64,000 nucleotides of DNA, taken from the NCBI RefSeq assembly GCF_020536995.1, contig NC_068363.1, forward strand, positions 5,748,598 through 5,812,597. Direction: 5' to 3'. Position 1 is the first letter of the stretch; every line of letters starts with the position of its first letter. This DNA comes from Dreissena polymorpha (taxonomy: Eukaryota; Mollusca; Bivalvia; Myida; Dreissenidae). Positions 27,701 through 34,104 of this stretch are shown one piece after another. Under the pieces are notes generated by a model, which saw only the letters and a program-made list of their open reading frames with translations, ran no database searches and was not told the DNA's origin. The position numbers and the translations under genes are program-made.

Positions 27701-28099
27701 AATATTATTGAAGACCTCTTTTTCTCTTATGTGTGATGTAATTTTGTGATACACAAGTGACAACATTTTTAGATTGTGCAGGTTATTCCTGTGCAGGTTA
27801 TTCCAAGACTTGATTTGTTCTAAGATGCACTGTATTGGTAGGGAGTATTGATTGATAAATACAAGGAAACAATTCTACCCTTGTGTATTGTAGAGAGCGG
27901 TATAGGGACCAGCATAGCAAGCGGTGCAGATTTTGAGCCGACCTTGAAGGGTGACCTTTCTGATCTCTACCGCACACAGTCACCCCCGCCGTATGACTTC
28001 AACGGTACACACCCACTGCAAATGAACTCGGAGAGGGAGTTCGGGAAGCCTAGAGTCATCAACCTGCCATCACATGCTGAGGAAGTGACCGATATTTGA
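3624..28099 (+). CDS. PLEKHG4: PLEKHG4/puratrophin-1-type Rho guanine nucleotide exchange factor (13 exons)
   Basis: Exons are 3624-3767, 5131-5253, 11803-11997, 17645-18642, 19794-20000, 20846-21095, 21931-22020, 22584-22805, 23333-23506, 24087-24264, 24762-24881, 25539-25736 and 27894-28099. All junctions are GT-AG and the phases agree throughout, giving 1,034 codons. The order is spectrin-like helices (about 49-260), a Ser-rich linker (about 327-370), a DH domain (about 560-745), a PH domain (about 755-860) and a short tail. Signature pieces match vertebrate puratrophin-1: MDLASYLLKPVQRMGKYALL in the DH domain, RHGNDLLAMD at its end, and ELATMGIGNK after the PH. DH-PH proteins catalyse GDP release from Rho-family GTPases; Drosophila quattro is the fly relative. 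Longer isoforms of the family carry an N-terminal SEC14 domain, which is not in this window. Family call is firm; the orthology within PLEKHG1-4 is recognition from memory. Confidence 0.9.
4851..5085 (+). mobile_element. TTAA-ended MITE (AACAGCATAAAACC family)
   Basis: The left end CAACCTTTACCACT and the right end AAGGTGGTAAGGGGTTAA form imperfect inverted ends around the body motif AACAGCATAAAACCAGAACA. It ends 45 bases before the acceptor of RhoGEF exon 2. Confidence 0.7.
5131..5253 (+). CDS. PLEKHG4: RhoGEF exon 2: start of the spectrin-like region
   Basis: This 41-codon exon has acceptor TGTTTTTCAG, donor GTAACC and phase 0 at both ends. Its residues (ISWLHTQGNECLQRHL and so on) look like the first helix of a spectrin-type repeat, as found between the SEC14 and DH parts of Dbl-like GEFs. 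A TTAA-ended MITE finishes 45 bases upstream of the acceptor. Confidence 0.8.
5254..6218. other. RhoGEF intron 2, unique part
   Basis: This is AT-rich intron sequence between exon 2 and the family A element. No exon, tandem repeat or hairpin element was recognised. Confidence 0.5.
6219..7789 (+). mobile_element. HINE-like element, family A
   Basis: It starts TTAGCTCATC, has a palindrome (AGCTCAT ... ATGAGCT) followed by TATTGTCATCACC, and ends with a hairpin (GCACC ... GGTGC) followed by CTCTTGTT. GCTCATCT near the start is repeated inverted near the end (AGATGAGC). The middle has about five tandem copies of a 170-180 bp unit, each with a TTAAGTTTTG(C/T)GTTTAGGTCCA core, then long C and T tracts. 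This arrangement fits non-autonomous Helentron-type elements. An inverted relative lies at 35983-38996. Confidence 0.65.
7940..8119. repeat. Foldback MITE (GATTAGCCTGTGCAG family), partial
   Basis: A degenerate half copy with AGTCCGTACAAGCTAATCAG near its start and AACAAGGCTCAA at its right end. The family is intact at 43570-43836 and 62171-62449. Confidence 0.6.
8120..9803. other. RhoGEF intron 2, no feature seen
   Basis: AT-rich intron sequence with short open frames only. None has splice signals or recognisable protein content. Confidence 0.5.
9804..10354 (+). mobile_element. HINE-like element, family C
   Basis: It starts TTTTAGCTCGGCTG, has a small hairpin (TTTTCGGAGAAAA), then GAGGTATTGTCATAGCC. 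About three tandem copies of a roughly 165-bp unit follow, with CAAAGTGCTTCC, ACCTTGATGAGTTCTACA and GGTCACTAGGTCAAAGGTC. It ends CAGCCGAGCGTGGCACCCG, then hairpin, then CTCTTGTT. GCTCGGCTG at the start is inverted at the end. Other copies are at 21425-21727, 25015-25294 and 42141-42575. Confidence 0.7.
10885..11828 (+). repeat. 56-bp minisatellite derived from a splice acceptor and exon start
   Basis: About 16 units of 56 bp or close to it run up to and into exon 3. A typical unit holds GCTGATATTTCCAG followed by AGTCACATAGAGAAAGGCAA, which is the 3' splice site and first codons of exon 3. The units nearest the exon (from about 11553) are almost identical; those before 11256 are more divergent, so the array looks to have grown towards the exon. 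Reading from the acceptor one unit upstream runs into a stop (ACA TAG) in the next unit. Confidence 0.9.
11803..11997 (+). CDS. PLEKHG4: RhoGEF exon 3: helical segment with a multiplied acceptor
   Basis: The 65-codon exon begins SHIEKGNDLLEEASVL and ends CYQLLDK before donor GTAAAC, with phase 0 at both ends. It is charged, helical and spectrin-like. Its acceptor TTTCCAG and first 26 bases are the last unit of the 56-bp minisatellite lying immediately upstream. The junction at 11802/11803 is chosen because only this copy continues into the coding exon. Confidence 0.85.
12187..13375 (+). mobile_element. HINE-like element, family D, 5' part
   Basis: It starts TTTTAGCTCACCTGAGCTATTG, a palindrome followed by TATTGTGATCGCC, with GTCCGTCGTGCG after it. 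About seven tandem copies of a roughly 150-170 bp unit follow, each with CTTGTGAACACTCTAGA, CATGAAACTTGGTCA and AAACATGGCCGCCAGGGGG. The array fades at about 13375. A family D 3' end is found separately at 15868-15907. A nearly full inverted copy is at 40792-43118. Confidence 0.65.
13785..14684. mobile_element. Non-autonomous DNA transposon with GGTACCG terminal inverted repeats
   Basis: The ends read GGTACCGAATTTTAC and, inverted, GGTACCGTATTTTCC, followed on both sides by GCGC-rich sequence (TAGTGCGCAC, TATAGCGCGCG). The inside contains two related stretches with ATCAGACCGAAA(G/A)TGGCTG. An open frame of 120 codons inside (14214-14576) has no recognisable motif. No clear target duplication was found. 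The superfamily is not assigned. Confidence 0.55.
14685..15867. other. RhoGEF intron 3, AT-rich, no gene seen
   Basis: Sequence is AT-rich with one small direct repeat: GACGTCATGTATGATATGTG at about 15601 resembles GTCATGTAGGCCTACATGGA at about 15514, each followed by a match (GTGAAATRCAGTATTA). No exon was recognised. Confidence 0.45.
15868..15907 (+). mobile_element. Solo 3' end of a family D HINE-like element
   Basis: TCTCAGGTGAGCG is followed by the hairpin AGGGCCCATGGCCCT and then CTTGTT. This is the family D terminus, without a recognisable body directly upstream. Confidence 0.6.
16158..16731 (+). mobile_element. HINE-like element, family B, 3' truncated
   Basis: It starts TTTTATGTCCCCCACTAAAG, whose palindrome (TATGTCCCCCAC ... 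GTGGGGGACATA) is followed by TATTGTTTTTGCCC. Three tandem units of about 150 bp follow, with GAAGATAGCAACTTGATATT, TGAGTGGTGAAAGGTCAAGG and a GTCAGAGGTCAA motif. The usual hairpin and CTCTTGTT end is not found. It sits inside the hAT-like element 15992-17567. Confidence 0.65.
16966..17082. repeat. Imperfect palindrome within the hAT-like element
   Basis: The left arm, with TTAGATGCGTAG, matches inverted the right arm, with CACGCATCTAA. The outer part matches as TTGTTGTCAAATAAC against GTTATTCAACAACAA. It may be the remains of a small foldback element or part of the subterminal structure of the host transposon. Confidence 0.6.
17645..18642 (+). CDS. PLEKHG4: RhoGEF exon 4: helical segment and Ser-rich linker
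   Basis: The exon starts after TTGCAG with TYEWALEAMKYVASMKMEHC, an amphipathic helical stretch continuing the spectrin-like region, and runs through a disordered linker with many Ser, Pro and Thr (SSSLSLSSSSTSSPS). It ends in phase 2 at GTAAGA. The open frame extends upstream to 17420, but that part lies in a transposon and is not exon. The Ser-rich part is probably a phosphorylated, flexible spacer before the DH domain. Confidence 0.85.
18831..19060 (+). mobile_element. HINE-like element, family B, 5' fragment
   Basis: TTTTATGTCCCCCAGTCTAT and its palindrome are followed by TATTGTTTTTGCCC and one tandem unit (GATAGCAACTTGATGTTTGG). The 3' end is missing. Confidence 0.6.
19184..19533 (+). 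mobile_element. HINE-like element, family B, complete short copy
   Basis: This 350-bp copy has both ends. It begins TTTTATGCCCCCGGATCGAA with a palindrome and TATTGTTTTTGGCC. It ends GGGGGCATTGTGTTACTGAC, whose TGTGTT ... AACACA hairpin is followed by TCTCTTGTT. ATGCCCCC at the start is inverted (GGGGGCAT) near the end. It has a single body unit, so it is the clearest view of the family B architecture. Confidence 0.7.
19537..19769 (+). mobile_element. TTAA-ended MITE (AACAGCATAAAACC family)
   Basis: The body has AACAGCATAAAACCAGAACA, an inverted partner (CAGGTTTTATTCTGTTTGCTG) and the end GTGGTAAAGAGTTAA. The left end abuts the family B element. It stops 25 bases before RhoGEF exon 5. Other copies: 4851-5085, 21135-21382, 35016-35224, 35262-35465 and 62523-62777. 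Confidence 0.7.
19794..20000 (+). CDS. PLEKHG4: RhoGEF exon 5: pre-DH linker
   Basis: The exon codes for 69 residues including VRREWTPVPVN and ending LSEEEIKSRR, the charged helix that leads into the DH domain. It is phase 2 at both ends, with donor GTTAGA. A TTAA-ended MITE ends about 25 bases upstream of the acceptor. Confidence 0.8.
20001..20845. other. RhoGEF intron 5, no feature seen
   Basis: AT-rich intron with T and A runs. No element end, tandem repeat or extra exon was recognised. Confidence 0.5.
20846..22805 (+). CDS. PLEKHG4: RhoGEF exons 6-8: Dbl-homology catalytic domain
   Basis: Exons 20846-21095, 21931-22020 and 22584-22805 code for the full DH domain. Conserved region 1 is LIMSEMIQTERDYVCSLQFI with the invariant Glu. 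CR2 includes FGNVEKIYAFHQQYF, and CR3 includes DLASYLLKPVQRMGKYALL. The domain ends RHGNDLLAMDSLRECD. No key residue appears missing, so the exchange activity is predicted to be intact. Introns carry a TTAA-ended MITE (21135-21382), a family C element and a TTAA MITE. Confidence 0.92.
21135..21382 (+). mobile_element. TTAA-ended MITE (AACAGCATAAAACC family)
   Basis: It runs from TTAACCCCTTTCCCACTTAA to AGTGGTAAAGGGTTAA, so TTAACCC and an ACT/AGT motif form inverted ends flanked by TTAA. It begins 40 bases after the donor of RhoGEF exon 6. The TTAA ends fit piggyBac- or Kolobok-type targeting, but no transposase partner is in the window. Confidence 0.75.
21425..21727 (+). mobile_element. HINE-like element, family C
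   Basis: TATAAGCTCTGCTGTTTTTG and GAGGTATTGGCATAGCC at the start, one body unit (AAAGTGCTTCAACCTACAAC, GGTCACTAGGTCAAGGTCAC), and GTTGAGTGTGGCACCTG plus hairpin and CTCTTGTT at the end. It lies in RhoGEF intron 6. Confidence 0.65.
22062..22276 (+). mobile_element. TTAA-ended MITE (TTTGCATGCTGGG family)
   Basis: It starts TTAACCCTTTGCATGCTGGG and carries ATCCTGATGAGACGCCAAAT with an inverted partner (GTGTCTCATCTGGATCC), AACTGTTTGCAA-like sequence and a CAGCACCAAAAGAGTTTA end. The right TTAA is degraded. A second copy is at 24523-24735. Confidence 0.65.
22836..23102. mobile_element. Foldback MITE (GATTAGCCTGTGCAG family), diverged
   Basis: ATTTGACGCGCGGCCTGGGA and AAAACTGGGCTTAATGCATG mark the left end; CATTTAGCCCAGTTTTTCC and GGACGCGTCT mark the right. 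It starts 30 bases after the donor of RhoGEF exon 8. Confidence 0.65.
23333..24264 (+). CDS. PLEKHG4: RhoGEF exons 9-10: PH domain
   Basis: Exons 23333-23506 and 24087-24264 code for the PH domain, from VNLPEQGKLLRQDEFLVY through HVFLFEDLVLFSKTRR to KAWVKDMTRVLWNQA, which holds the C-terminal helix with its conserved Trp. PH domains next to DH domains bind phosphoinositides and position the GTPase. The second exon ends in phase 1. Confidence 0.9.
23507..24086. other. RhoGEF intron 9, no feature seen
   Basis: AT-rich intron sequence without recognisable repeats or exons. Confidence 0.5.
24378..24517. mobile_element. Foldback MITE (GATTAGCCTGTGCAG family), shortened
   Basis: CACAGGCTAATCAGAGGCAA on the left and CACAGGCTAATCTTGGAAG on the right of a short spacer, ending GTGGCTCAAAT. 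The outer left arm is missing. Confidence 0.65.
24523..24735 (+). mobile_element. TTAA-ended MITE (TTTGCATGCTGGG family)
   Basis: It runs from TTAACCCTTTGCATGCTGGG to CACTGGAAGAGTTAA and has an inner inverted pair (GATCCTGATGAGAAGCC and CATCTCATCTGGATCC). It ends 27 bases before RhoGEF exon 11. Confidence 0.7.
24762..28099 (+). CDS. PLEKHG4: RhoGEF exons 11-13: C-terminal tail
   Basis: Exons 24762-24881, 25539-25736 and 27894-28099 follow in phase 1. The first keeps the family motif ELATMGIGNK after the PH domain. The second has a Ser/Asn-rich stretch (SISSNSSSNSSQS) and RTYRRSLTFMSS. The last ends in HAEEVTDI-stop. The final Ile codon and the TGA lie inside the terminal repeat of a foldback MITE starting at 28094. 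The intron before the last exon holds the THAP-bearing element at 26009-27484. Confidence 0.85.
25015..25294 (+). mobile_element. HINE-like element, family C
   Basis: It starts TTAGTTCAGCTGTTTTTCGG and GAGGTATTGTCATAGCG, has one body unit, and ends CAGCCGAGCGTGGCACCCG plus hairpin and CTCTTGTT. It is a complete short copy in RhoGEF intron 11. Confidence 0.7.
26009..27484 (+). mobile_element. DNA transposon carrying a THAP exon
   Basis: The ends are the inverted repeat ATTGACCTTTCGACAGC on the left and GCTGTCGAAAGGTCAAT on the right. Just inside, both ends carry a GTCCGTCA/GACGGAC motif. The 1,476-bp element contains a THAP-type exon (26162-26396) and then AT-rich DNA without a recognisable catalytic domain. 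THAP domains occur in P-element, Kolobok and other transposases. No target duplication is clear, so the superfamily stays open. It lies in RhoGEF intron 12, on the same strand. Confidence 0.65.
26162..26396 (+). CDS. THAP-type zinc finger, first exon only
   Basis: The frame starts MVERCCYGTCYSDTRYPERL and continues with FFPFPQPGTNLEKFKRWI and CGRPHEQLN before donor GTAAGT, giving 78 codons in phase 1. The CxxxC pair, the FFPFP stretch and the conserved Trp match the N-terminal half of a THAP C2CH finger. The distal C-x2-H pair would lie in a second exon that was not found. Without the donor the frame runs on to a stop at 26483. THAP domains bind DNA; here the likely target would be the ends of the host transposon. 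Confidence 0.6.
27485..27893. other. RhoGEF intron 12, distal part
   Basis: AT-rich sequence with a short tandem GTGCAGGTTATTCC (27777-27803) and nothing else recognised. Confidence 0.4.
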
Positions 28100-28392
28100 G
28101 CCGCTTTATGGGAAAAATGGGCTTAATGCATTTGCGTAAAGTGTCGTTCTGGATTAGCCTGTGCGGAACACACAGGATAATCACGGACAACACTTTTCAT
28201 TTTTATGGTTTCAAAGGTACTATCTTATAAGTGAAAAAACAAGTTTAACCGGAAAGTGGTGTCTCTGATAAGCCTGTGCAGACTGCCCAGGCTAACCTGG
28301 GAGCACTTTTTACACACATGCTTAATTCCAGAGCCAGGTTAATCTGGGAGCACACTTTACACACATGTTTAATGCCAGGGCCAGGCTCAAAT
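28094..28392. mobile_element. Foldback MITE at the RhoGEF stop codon
   Basis: The ends are ATTTGAGCC (28094-28102) and GGCTCAAAT (28384-28392), a perfect 9-bp inverted repeat. Inside are GGGCTTAATGCATTTGCGTA, ATTAGCCTGTGCGGAACACA and the complementary AGCCTGTGCAGACTGCCCAG. The last sense codon and the stop of the RhoGEF are within the left 9 bp. The right part shows a local duplication of ATCTGGGAGCACACTTTACA-like sequence. Confidence 0.75.
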
Positions 28393-29931
28393 GTTTTTTC
28401 GCAGACTTACTCAGGATAATGTGATCAATTATCAAATGAAACATGGTTCTACAGAACTTGTATTGCCAGTTGTACATGCCTCATGAGGAAGTGATTGTGT
28501 TATTGGACACATTGCCATGTTTGCATGAAACAAAAGGTAGAACAATAAAGAAAGGAGATGAGAAATCTGTTGCAAGTGTGAATTGATTGACACCAGTTGT
28601 AACATATCTTATTGTGACTTGCATACCTGTAGGGGTTCTTCAACAGAAGGGTCCTGGATATTGGTACGAGAACAATGGCCACAATTAAATTGATTAGTCC
28701 TGGTGAAATTTGTGTAACATCTTGCCGTTCAATATCTCTTCAAAGTATTTTTATTTCGACATTGAAGGGCTCATAGGATTGGCATGTATTTTACACTTTA
28801 TACAAAGCTGAAACAGCTTTTTTATTACAATCTGTTTAATACGGTTGGAAATTTACCAACACAGCAATATGATGGTGCTATTAAAGTATATTATATTTAA
28901 TGCAGTTGTAAAACAATATGTTGGGAGTGGCCAGTTTATTGTAAAGAGTATTGGAATGTACATAAAAGAGACGTTCATATAGGAAAAAGAGTATGCGGAA
29001 TATGTGTAACATTCATTGGAATTGGTTGGACTTTAAATGAAGTTTTCAACTTGGGACAAGCATATGTTCTTGATACATAAATTGAATTTTTGGTACAAGC
29101 CGTACATGTACATTTATTTTGTTATGTACATTTTTTACACTGCATTTACATTACATAATGATATTATAGTTGTGACAGATCTTGAGTTATTTTTGTTTTT
29201 TTTTTACTGTAATTTTGTTGTAATTAATACAATATATTTATAAAAGCCTTTTTATAAGTTATATATTGATAAATATGAATGCTTTGCGCACTTTTTGTAT
29301 CAAATCATTGTAACTACCATGTTTTAAAGAAAATCATGCACAATTTTGACATTATTTTTACAAGTTTTGTATGTAATGCCAAAGTAAATACCTGCATACT
29401 TCACATATAATCTGAGACTTGACTGCATGAATACTGTATAACTGTTTCTTGTTATTATACAAATGTTTTGATCAGTTGTAATAGTTTATTCATGAGAGAA
29501 ATTAATATTAAATTTGCTGCTCAGATGATTAATATCTTGTACTGACTTGTGCATGGAGAAATATGCATACATGGCTTTGAAAACATCTGGTCTTACATGT
29601 ATTCCAACTTTTTCATCCGAGATATAGACCTATTTTTTGAAAGCTTGAAACCATTTTATGTTTGAATAGTCAGTCTTAATACTATTTATAAAGTACTGAA
29701 AATTATTAAATATGTTAAACATTTAATACAATTATTTTTCACCAAATGTGAACTTTATGATTTTGAATGCAACACCAGCTTTAAATTGATCTCCTTTTTG
29801 TGAATTTATTTAACCATTTAATTCTGTTTATATTTTGAAAAAATGTCCTCAGAAAAATTAAGATCGTACCAATCTCTTCACTGTTCTTGTCAAATTTCAT
29901 GCATGATTTGTTATAACAAAAAATAAATAAA
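28100..29931 (+). other. 3' UTR of the RhoGEF with poly(A) signals
   Basis: The AT-rich sequence after the stop lacks open frames. Two overlapping AATAAA hexamers lie at 29922-29931, a reasonable cleavage signal before the convergent CCNDBP1 gene. The first 293 bases are the body of a foldback MITE. The exact transcript end cannot be read from sequence alone. Confidence 0.5.
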
Positions 29932-31195
29932 ATGTCTTCCTTTATATGTTGTCAGTTTTTCTCCATCACCAACTAGTTAAATAGCAATATTTTACTGTAT
30001 TTTGTATTATGAAATTATTCCCTACACAAGTTCTTACTATTTGTATGAAAATACAAAATGTGGATCAGTTTTTTGCAACAACTTTTAGCATAAAAGGTTT
30101 CAAATGAGTCAAACACAAAATTTATAGAATTTTTCAAAAGACATCTTAAAAAAGGACAAATTTTGTGTAACACTATAGAGCTCTGTCCCAAACATGATAA
30201 ATACTCCACCAGTTTGTCAGCAATGCTCAAGGGCAACTAACTCAGGAATGTTTGGGTGACAGAAGGTAAACAATCAACTACACTTCATGGTATTTACTTA
30301 CTTAAAGTTACACTGTAATTGCTTATAAAATGTGGAATATTATGATAGACTTATTTTTTTATCGCTACTACATTTGGGAGTCCAGAGGCAAGGATGAAAC
30401 AGGTTGTCTACTGAAGAGGCCACGACTGTTTGTACCACTTCTCAGCAGACACCCAGGTTTTGGTCCACAAACTAAGAACATTTTAGGATACTGCCTCATG
30501 GCCTGGTTTAAGGGCACACAACTCAGGAACGTGCCGATCATCAGGAAGGGTCTTGCACATCTGTGCTTCATTGTAATTACATGTACATATTTTATGTTTT
30601 ATATACTTACTTTCAAAATATGGATGTAATTTATCCCATAAACTTGTACTATTCAGTGCTAATGCTATGCCTGTGGCTTAGTTTGGTACAAAGAACTAAA
30701 GAGTGAGAGTATCTTTGCAGGGTAAAAAGGGTTTATTGCATAACTACACTTCATAGCAATTTATTTAATTTGACAGCTGTAAAAATGTTTCAAAAGTTTG
30801 CTCTTAAATTTAAGAGTGTTACCAGCAATTCTAATGGCCCAGTTCAAAGAAGCATAACTTAGAAATGAGTTGATAATTGGGCATGAAGAGTGTCATGAAC
30901 ATGGACATTCACTTCATGGTGAGAATACAGGTTTTAATTTTAAAAAATTGCATTAGAAATAACTTAGTACTTATGGTTTGCGCTCTGTCTGCCAGTCAGT
31001 CTGTCACACTTTTCTGGATCCTGAAATAACTTTAAAAGTTCTTCATATTTTTTCATGAAACTTGAAACATGGATAGATGGCCAAATACATATAAAAAATC
31101 TGAAAATGGTGGAGTTTCACCGGTAGGGGACAATAATGCTTGTTAAGTTTATTTAGTGGTTCCTCCTAGTAGTAAACATACAATAAACTTCTATA
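29932..31195. repeat. Intergenic region with diverged repeats between convergent genes
   Basis: Three or so diverged units are spaced about 300 bp apart, each with a phrase like GGGCAACTAACTCAGGAATG (30230), GGGCACACAACTCAGGAACG (30510) and a weaker form at about 30850. The repeat is old and its ends are not defined. No gene was recognised; frames at 30330-30629 and its complement are open by chance. Confidence 0.4.
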
Positions 31196-31209
31196 AAAGG
31201 TTTACAGTC

Positions 31210-31992
31210 TTTATTATATTCAACAAAAACTATCAATAACAATCCGTTGCCATACAAATAAAACCCATAAGCTTGGAGTATGGACAGGAGTAATGTATGT
31301 TAAGATTTCCTAAAAAACATATAACTGAAAAAGATTTTCTAAAAACATATAACTGAAAATTTAATCTCCAAAAAAGCATGCAGGACATATATTTGATTTA
31401 TCAAATGAACACAAATATATAGAATACCTTCGACAATTTAAATCATCAATTTTTCTTATATGGAAAAATGAAAATGGACACAATTTCTACTTCCAAAGAT
31501 GATCAACATTCTTTGTAATCAATCATCAAGGAAGTGTAACGCATTCAAAATAGCACTATATGCTGAATGCAAGAGGGTGTGTTTTATACAAATCTCTCTG
31601 GTACTGTTAGTCATATTAAAGTTGTAGCAATACAACTATTATTCATAGTTATATAGGTTTGATGTTCTTTGCCTTAGTACCCATCAAATAATGTTTTTAT
31701 TACTAAGGACTTATTTAAATGTCTTGATAAAATTTATAAATGTTACAAATTAAACACTTTCGCAACTTAGACTTGATATTGCTCACTCTAACTCCCAATT
31801 GTTCTAAAACCATCATTTTAATATTCAGTCCAGGTCCGTGAATAGTGTGAGCATATCATGTGTGGCTATAAGTCAATTTGGTACTTCAAACAATCAGCAC
31901 TGGTTCTTAAAAATTAAAAGCTCCAGATGGCAGATCAGTATTTGAAGTTGTTATTTTGAAAGCTTTCACAAGTATAATATTCCCATTACTGA
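31210..31992 (-). other. 3' UTR of CCNDBP1 with poly(A) signal
   Basis: On the minus strand, AATAAA lies at 31210-31215, about 780 bases after the stop codon at 31993. The stretch is AT-rich and has no other feature. The exact transcript end is not determined. Confidence 0.5.
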
Positions 31993-34104
31993 TCATGTGA
32001 CACTGAGAGCGCACTCCAGTTTGTTCATGTTGTGAGAGTTTGCTCTCTTCAGAAACTCAATCCACTTCTGATCGTCCTCCGTTGTCACATGACTCTTCCT
32101 TTAAACAGAACAAGAGCAACATTGTCACAAAGATACAACAATTAATTAAGTTGTTTTGTATATAAAAACTGAAAAAGTCTCCACTGAATGTTCATATTTC
32201 AAATACAATAATATCAATAATATTTTTGTTAATATAAATAAAGATTGTACAAAGTCTGAAGTGACTTCACATATTGCACCGCTGGTCTTGAGTTGCTATG
32301 TTGACCTTTGACCATGCAATTTCATGCACTACTCCTCAGTTAGGATGCCTGCCACTGCTGTCAACTTATTTTAAAGAGACCTTTTCACAGATTTTGGCAT
32401 GTTTTGAAGTTTGTCATTAAATGCTTTATATTGATAAATGTAAACATTGGATTAAAAAAGCTCCAGTAAAAAATCAAGAATAAAATTTAAAAAAGAAAAA
32501 AAGGTAACCCTCAGCGAGGCTCGAACCACTGACCCCCTGGAGCCCTAGAGTAAAAAGTCTACCACTTAGACCACTCGGCCATCCTTCTGAATACAATGCC
32601 AGATGTATTTTACACTTTATATAAGCAATCCTCATAGTTTAGCAAAATATAATGACAACAACAGAGCTCTCCAAATTATTAATTCGTTTTGCGTTGCAAC
32701 GTTTTATAATTTTCGGGTTTTTAAATCATCAAAAGATGCATATCATGGCTATTTTAGAGCATGGTAAATGTTCAGTATAACTGTTTTCTCACAAATATCA
32801 TAACTACAACGAAAATTTGCGAATCTGAAACAACTTTTTTCAATTTTTGTCAATTTACCAAAACGTGAAAAGGCCCCTTTAAATCCTTGCTATGCTCTAC
32901 ACTATCTTTTGACCTTTGACATTTGTCTAGGAACCTTGATCTTGAATGTGACACTTTCTTAACAGAACAATTTAATTCTGGCAAGGTTCATGTATGAAAA
33001 AATCCAGCCATGGTGGACATATTTATACTTGGGATTTGAAAGTCTATCCATGCCTATCCAAGTTGTGCTATTGTCACAAAATCATGTGAATACTTTTCAC
33101 CAGATAACGCATTCTTATATTCTTCCTTCAGTCATTTGCCAGATGATGCTTGTGATGTTCAACCACTACCAGTCCTAAACTTATACTTTTCAAGTTTGTT
33201 ATTCCAAAACTGTTTAAAAAACAACACAGATTTTACAACTAAATGGAAAATATGATGAACAAGCTGCTTCGTTTTAAGAAATAATATATACGTACTTCAA
33301 AAATATTAAAGCGTCATCATTTGCCTTTTTAACATCTTGTGCCTGGAATACAACAAAATACAAGTAAAGTACTTTGGATGACATATCAATTACCATATTC
33401 AGAATTATATCCTTTGCATACTGATTACTAGTTTGAAAATTGTTATTACCTTGATCTAGTGAAACTGAGGAGTCATACAAGCGTGTAATATTTAATGGAA
33501 CAGTTTAACTTATTTACATAACCTAAAGAAAGTTAAACTAAATTTAAGCTTTATCGCCATTTCCTTGTCTAGAAACTCAGCCGTGTTGTTGCGGATATGG
33601 TGTCTGCATTAGGAATGAGAGGTCACTTGTTTGATCACAACTGTGGTAGAGTCCTTTAGCAAATACACCAAGTAATGGTTTTACCCAGGAAACAGACTCA
33701 AGAGCATTTTAATAAAGCTTAAGCTTTTGATGCTATGGAGCTAAAATAAAAAGATTATAAACTGAATCTCAAATAGAAGCTCAAGAGTTGTGTACCCTCG
33801 CTGCAACGACATCCCTACGCAGTGGTGGGTACACGCCAGACGCAAGCTCATCCACAGCCGGACTCAGTCTCTCTATCAGCTCAGCCAGGTGGTCCAACTC
33901 CACAACGCCTGCCTCTGTGCTTGGATCACCATTAGCACCAATGGAGGACCGTGCTTTCTTCAGCAGGGACTTAGAGCACTTGATCAGCCCAAGGCAGTAC
34001 TGGGCCACATTCTTGTCGGCCTCGTTCCACTGGCTGTTTGACGTGTTGAGATCTAGTCCAAGAAACTCATCCAGACCGTCGTCATCTTCGTCACAGTTTA
34101 ATGC
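31993..34104 (-). CDS. CCNDBP1: CCNDBP1 exons 7-9
   Basis: Exon 7 (33796-34104) starts with an acidic stretch (CDEDDDGLDEFLGLDLN), as in the human protein, then AQYCLGLIKCSKSLLKKA and LAELIERLSPAVDELASG. Exon 8 (33296-33342) is only 47 bases (QDVKKANDDALIFL) and ends at GTACGT. Exon 9 (31993-32098) ends KLECALSVT-stop. The 47-base exon is supported by phase on both sides and by alignment to human VSVLKKALEIT. Confidence 0.88.

Noticed and set aside
30330-30629. Open frame of about 100 codons and its complement
   Set aside because: It sits in a diverged intergenic repeat; no domain, no splice support and no conservation visible.
32503-32587. Functional tRNA gene
   Set aside because: The A and B boxes are good but the acceptor stem pairs poorly and it is inside a mobile element, so it is listed as tRNA-derived only.
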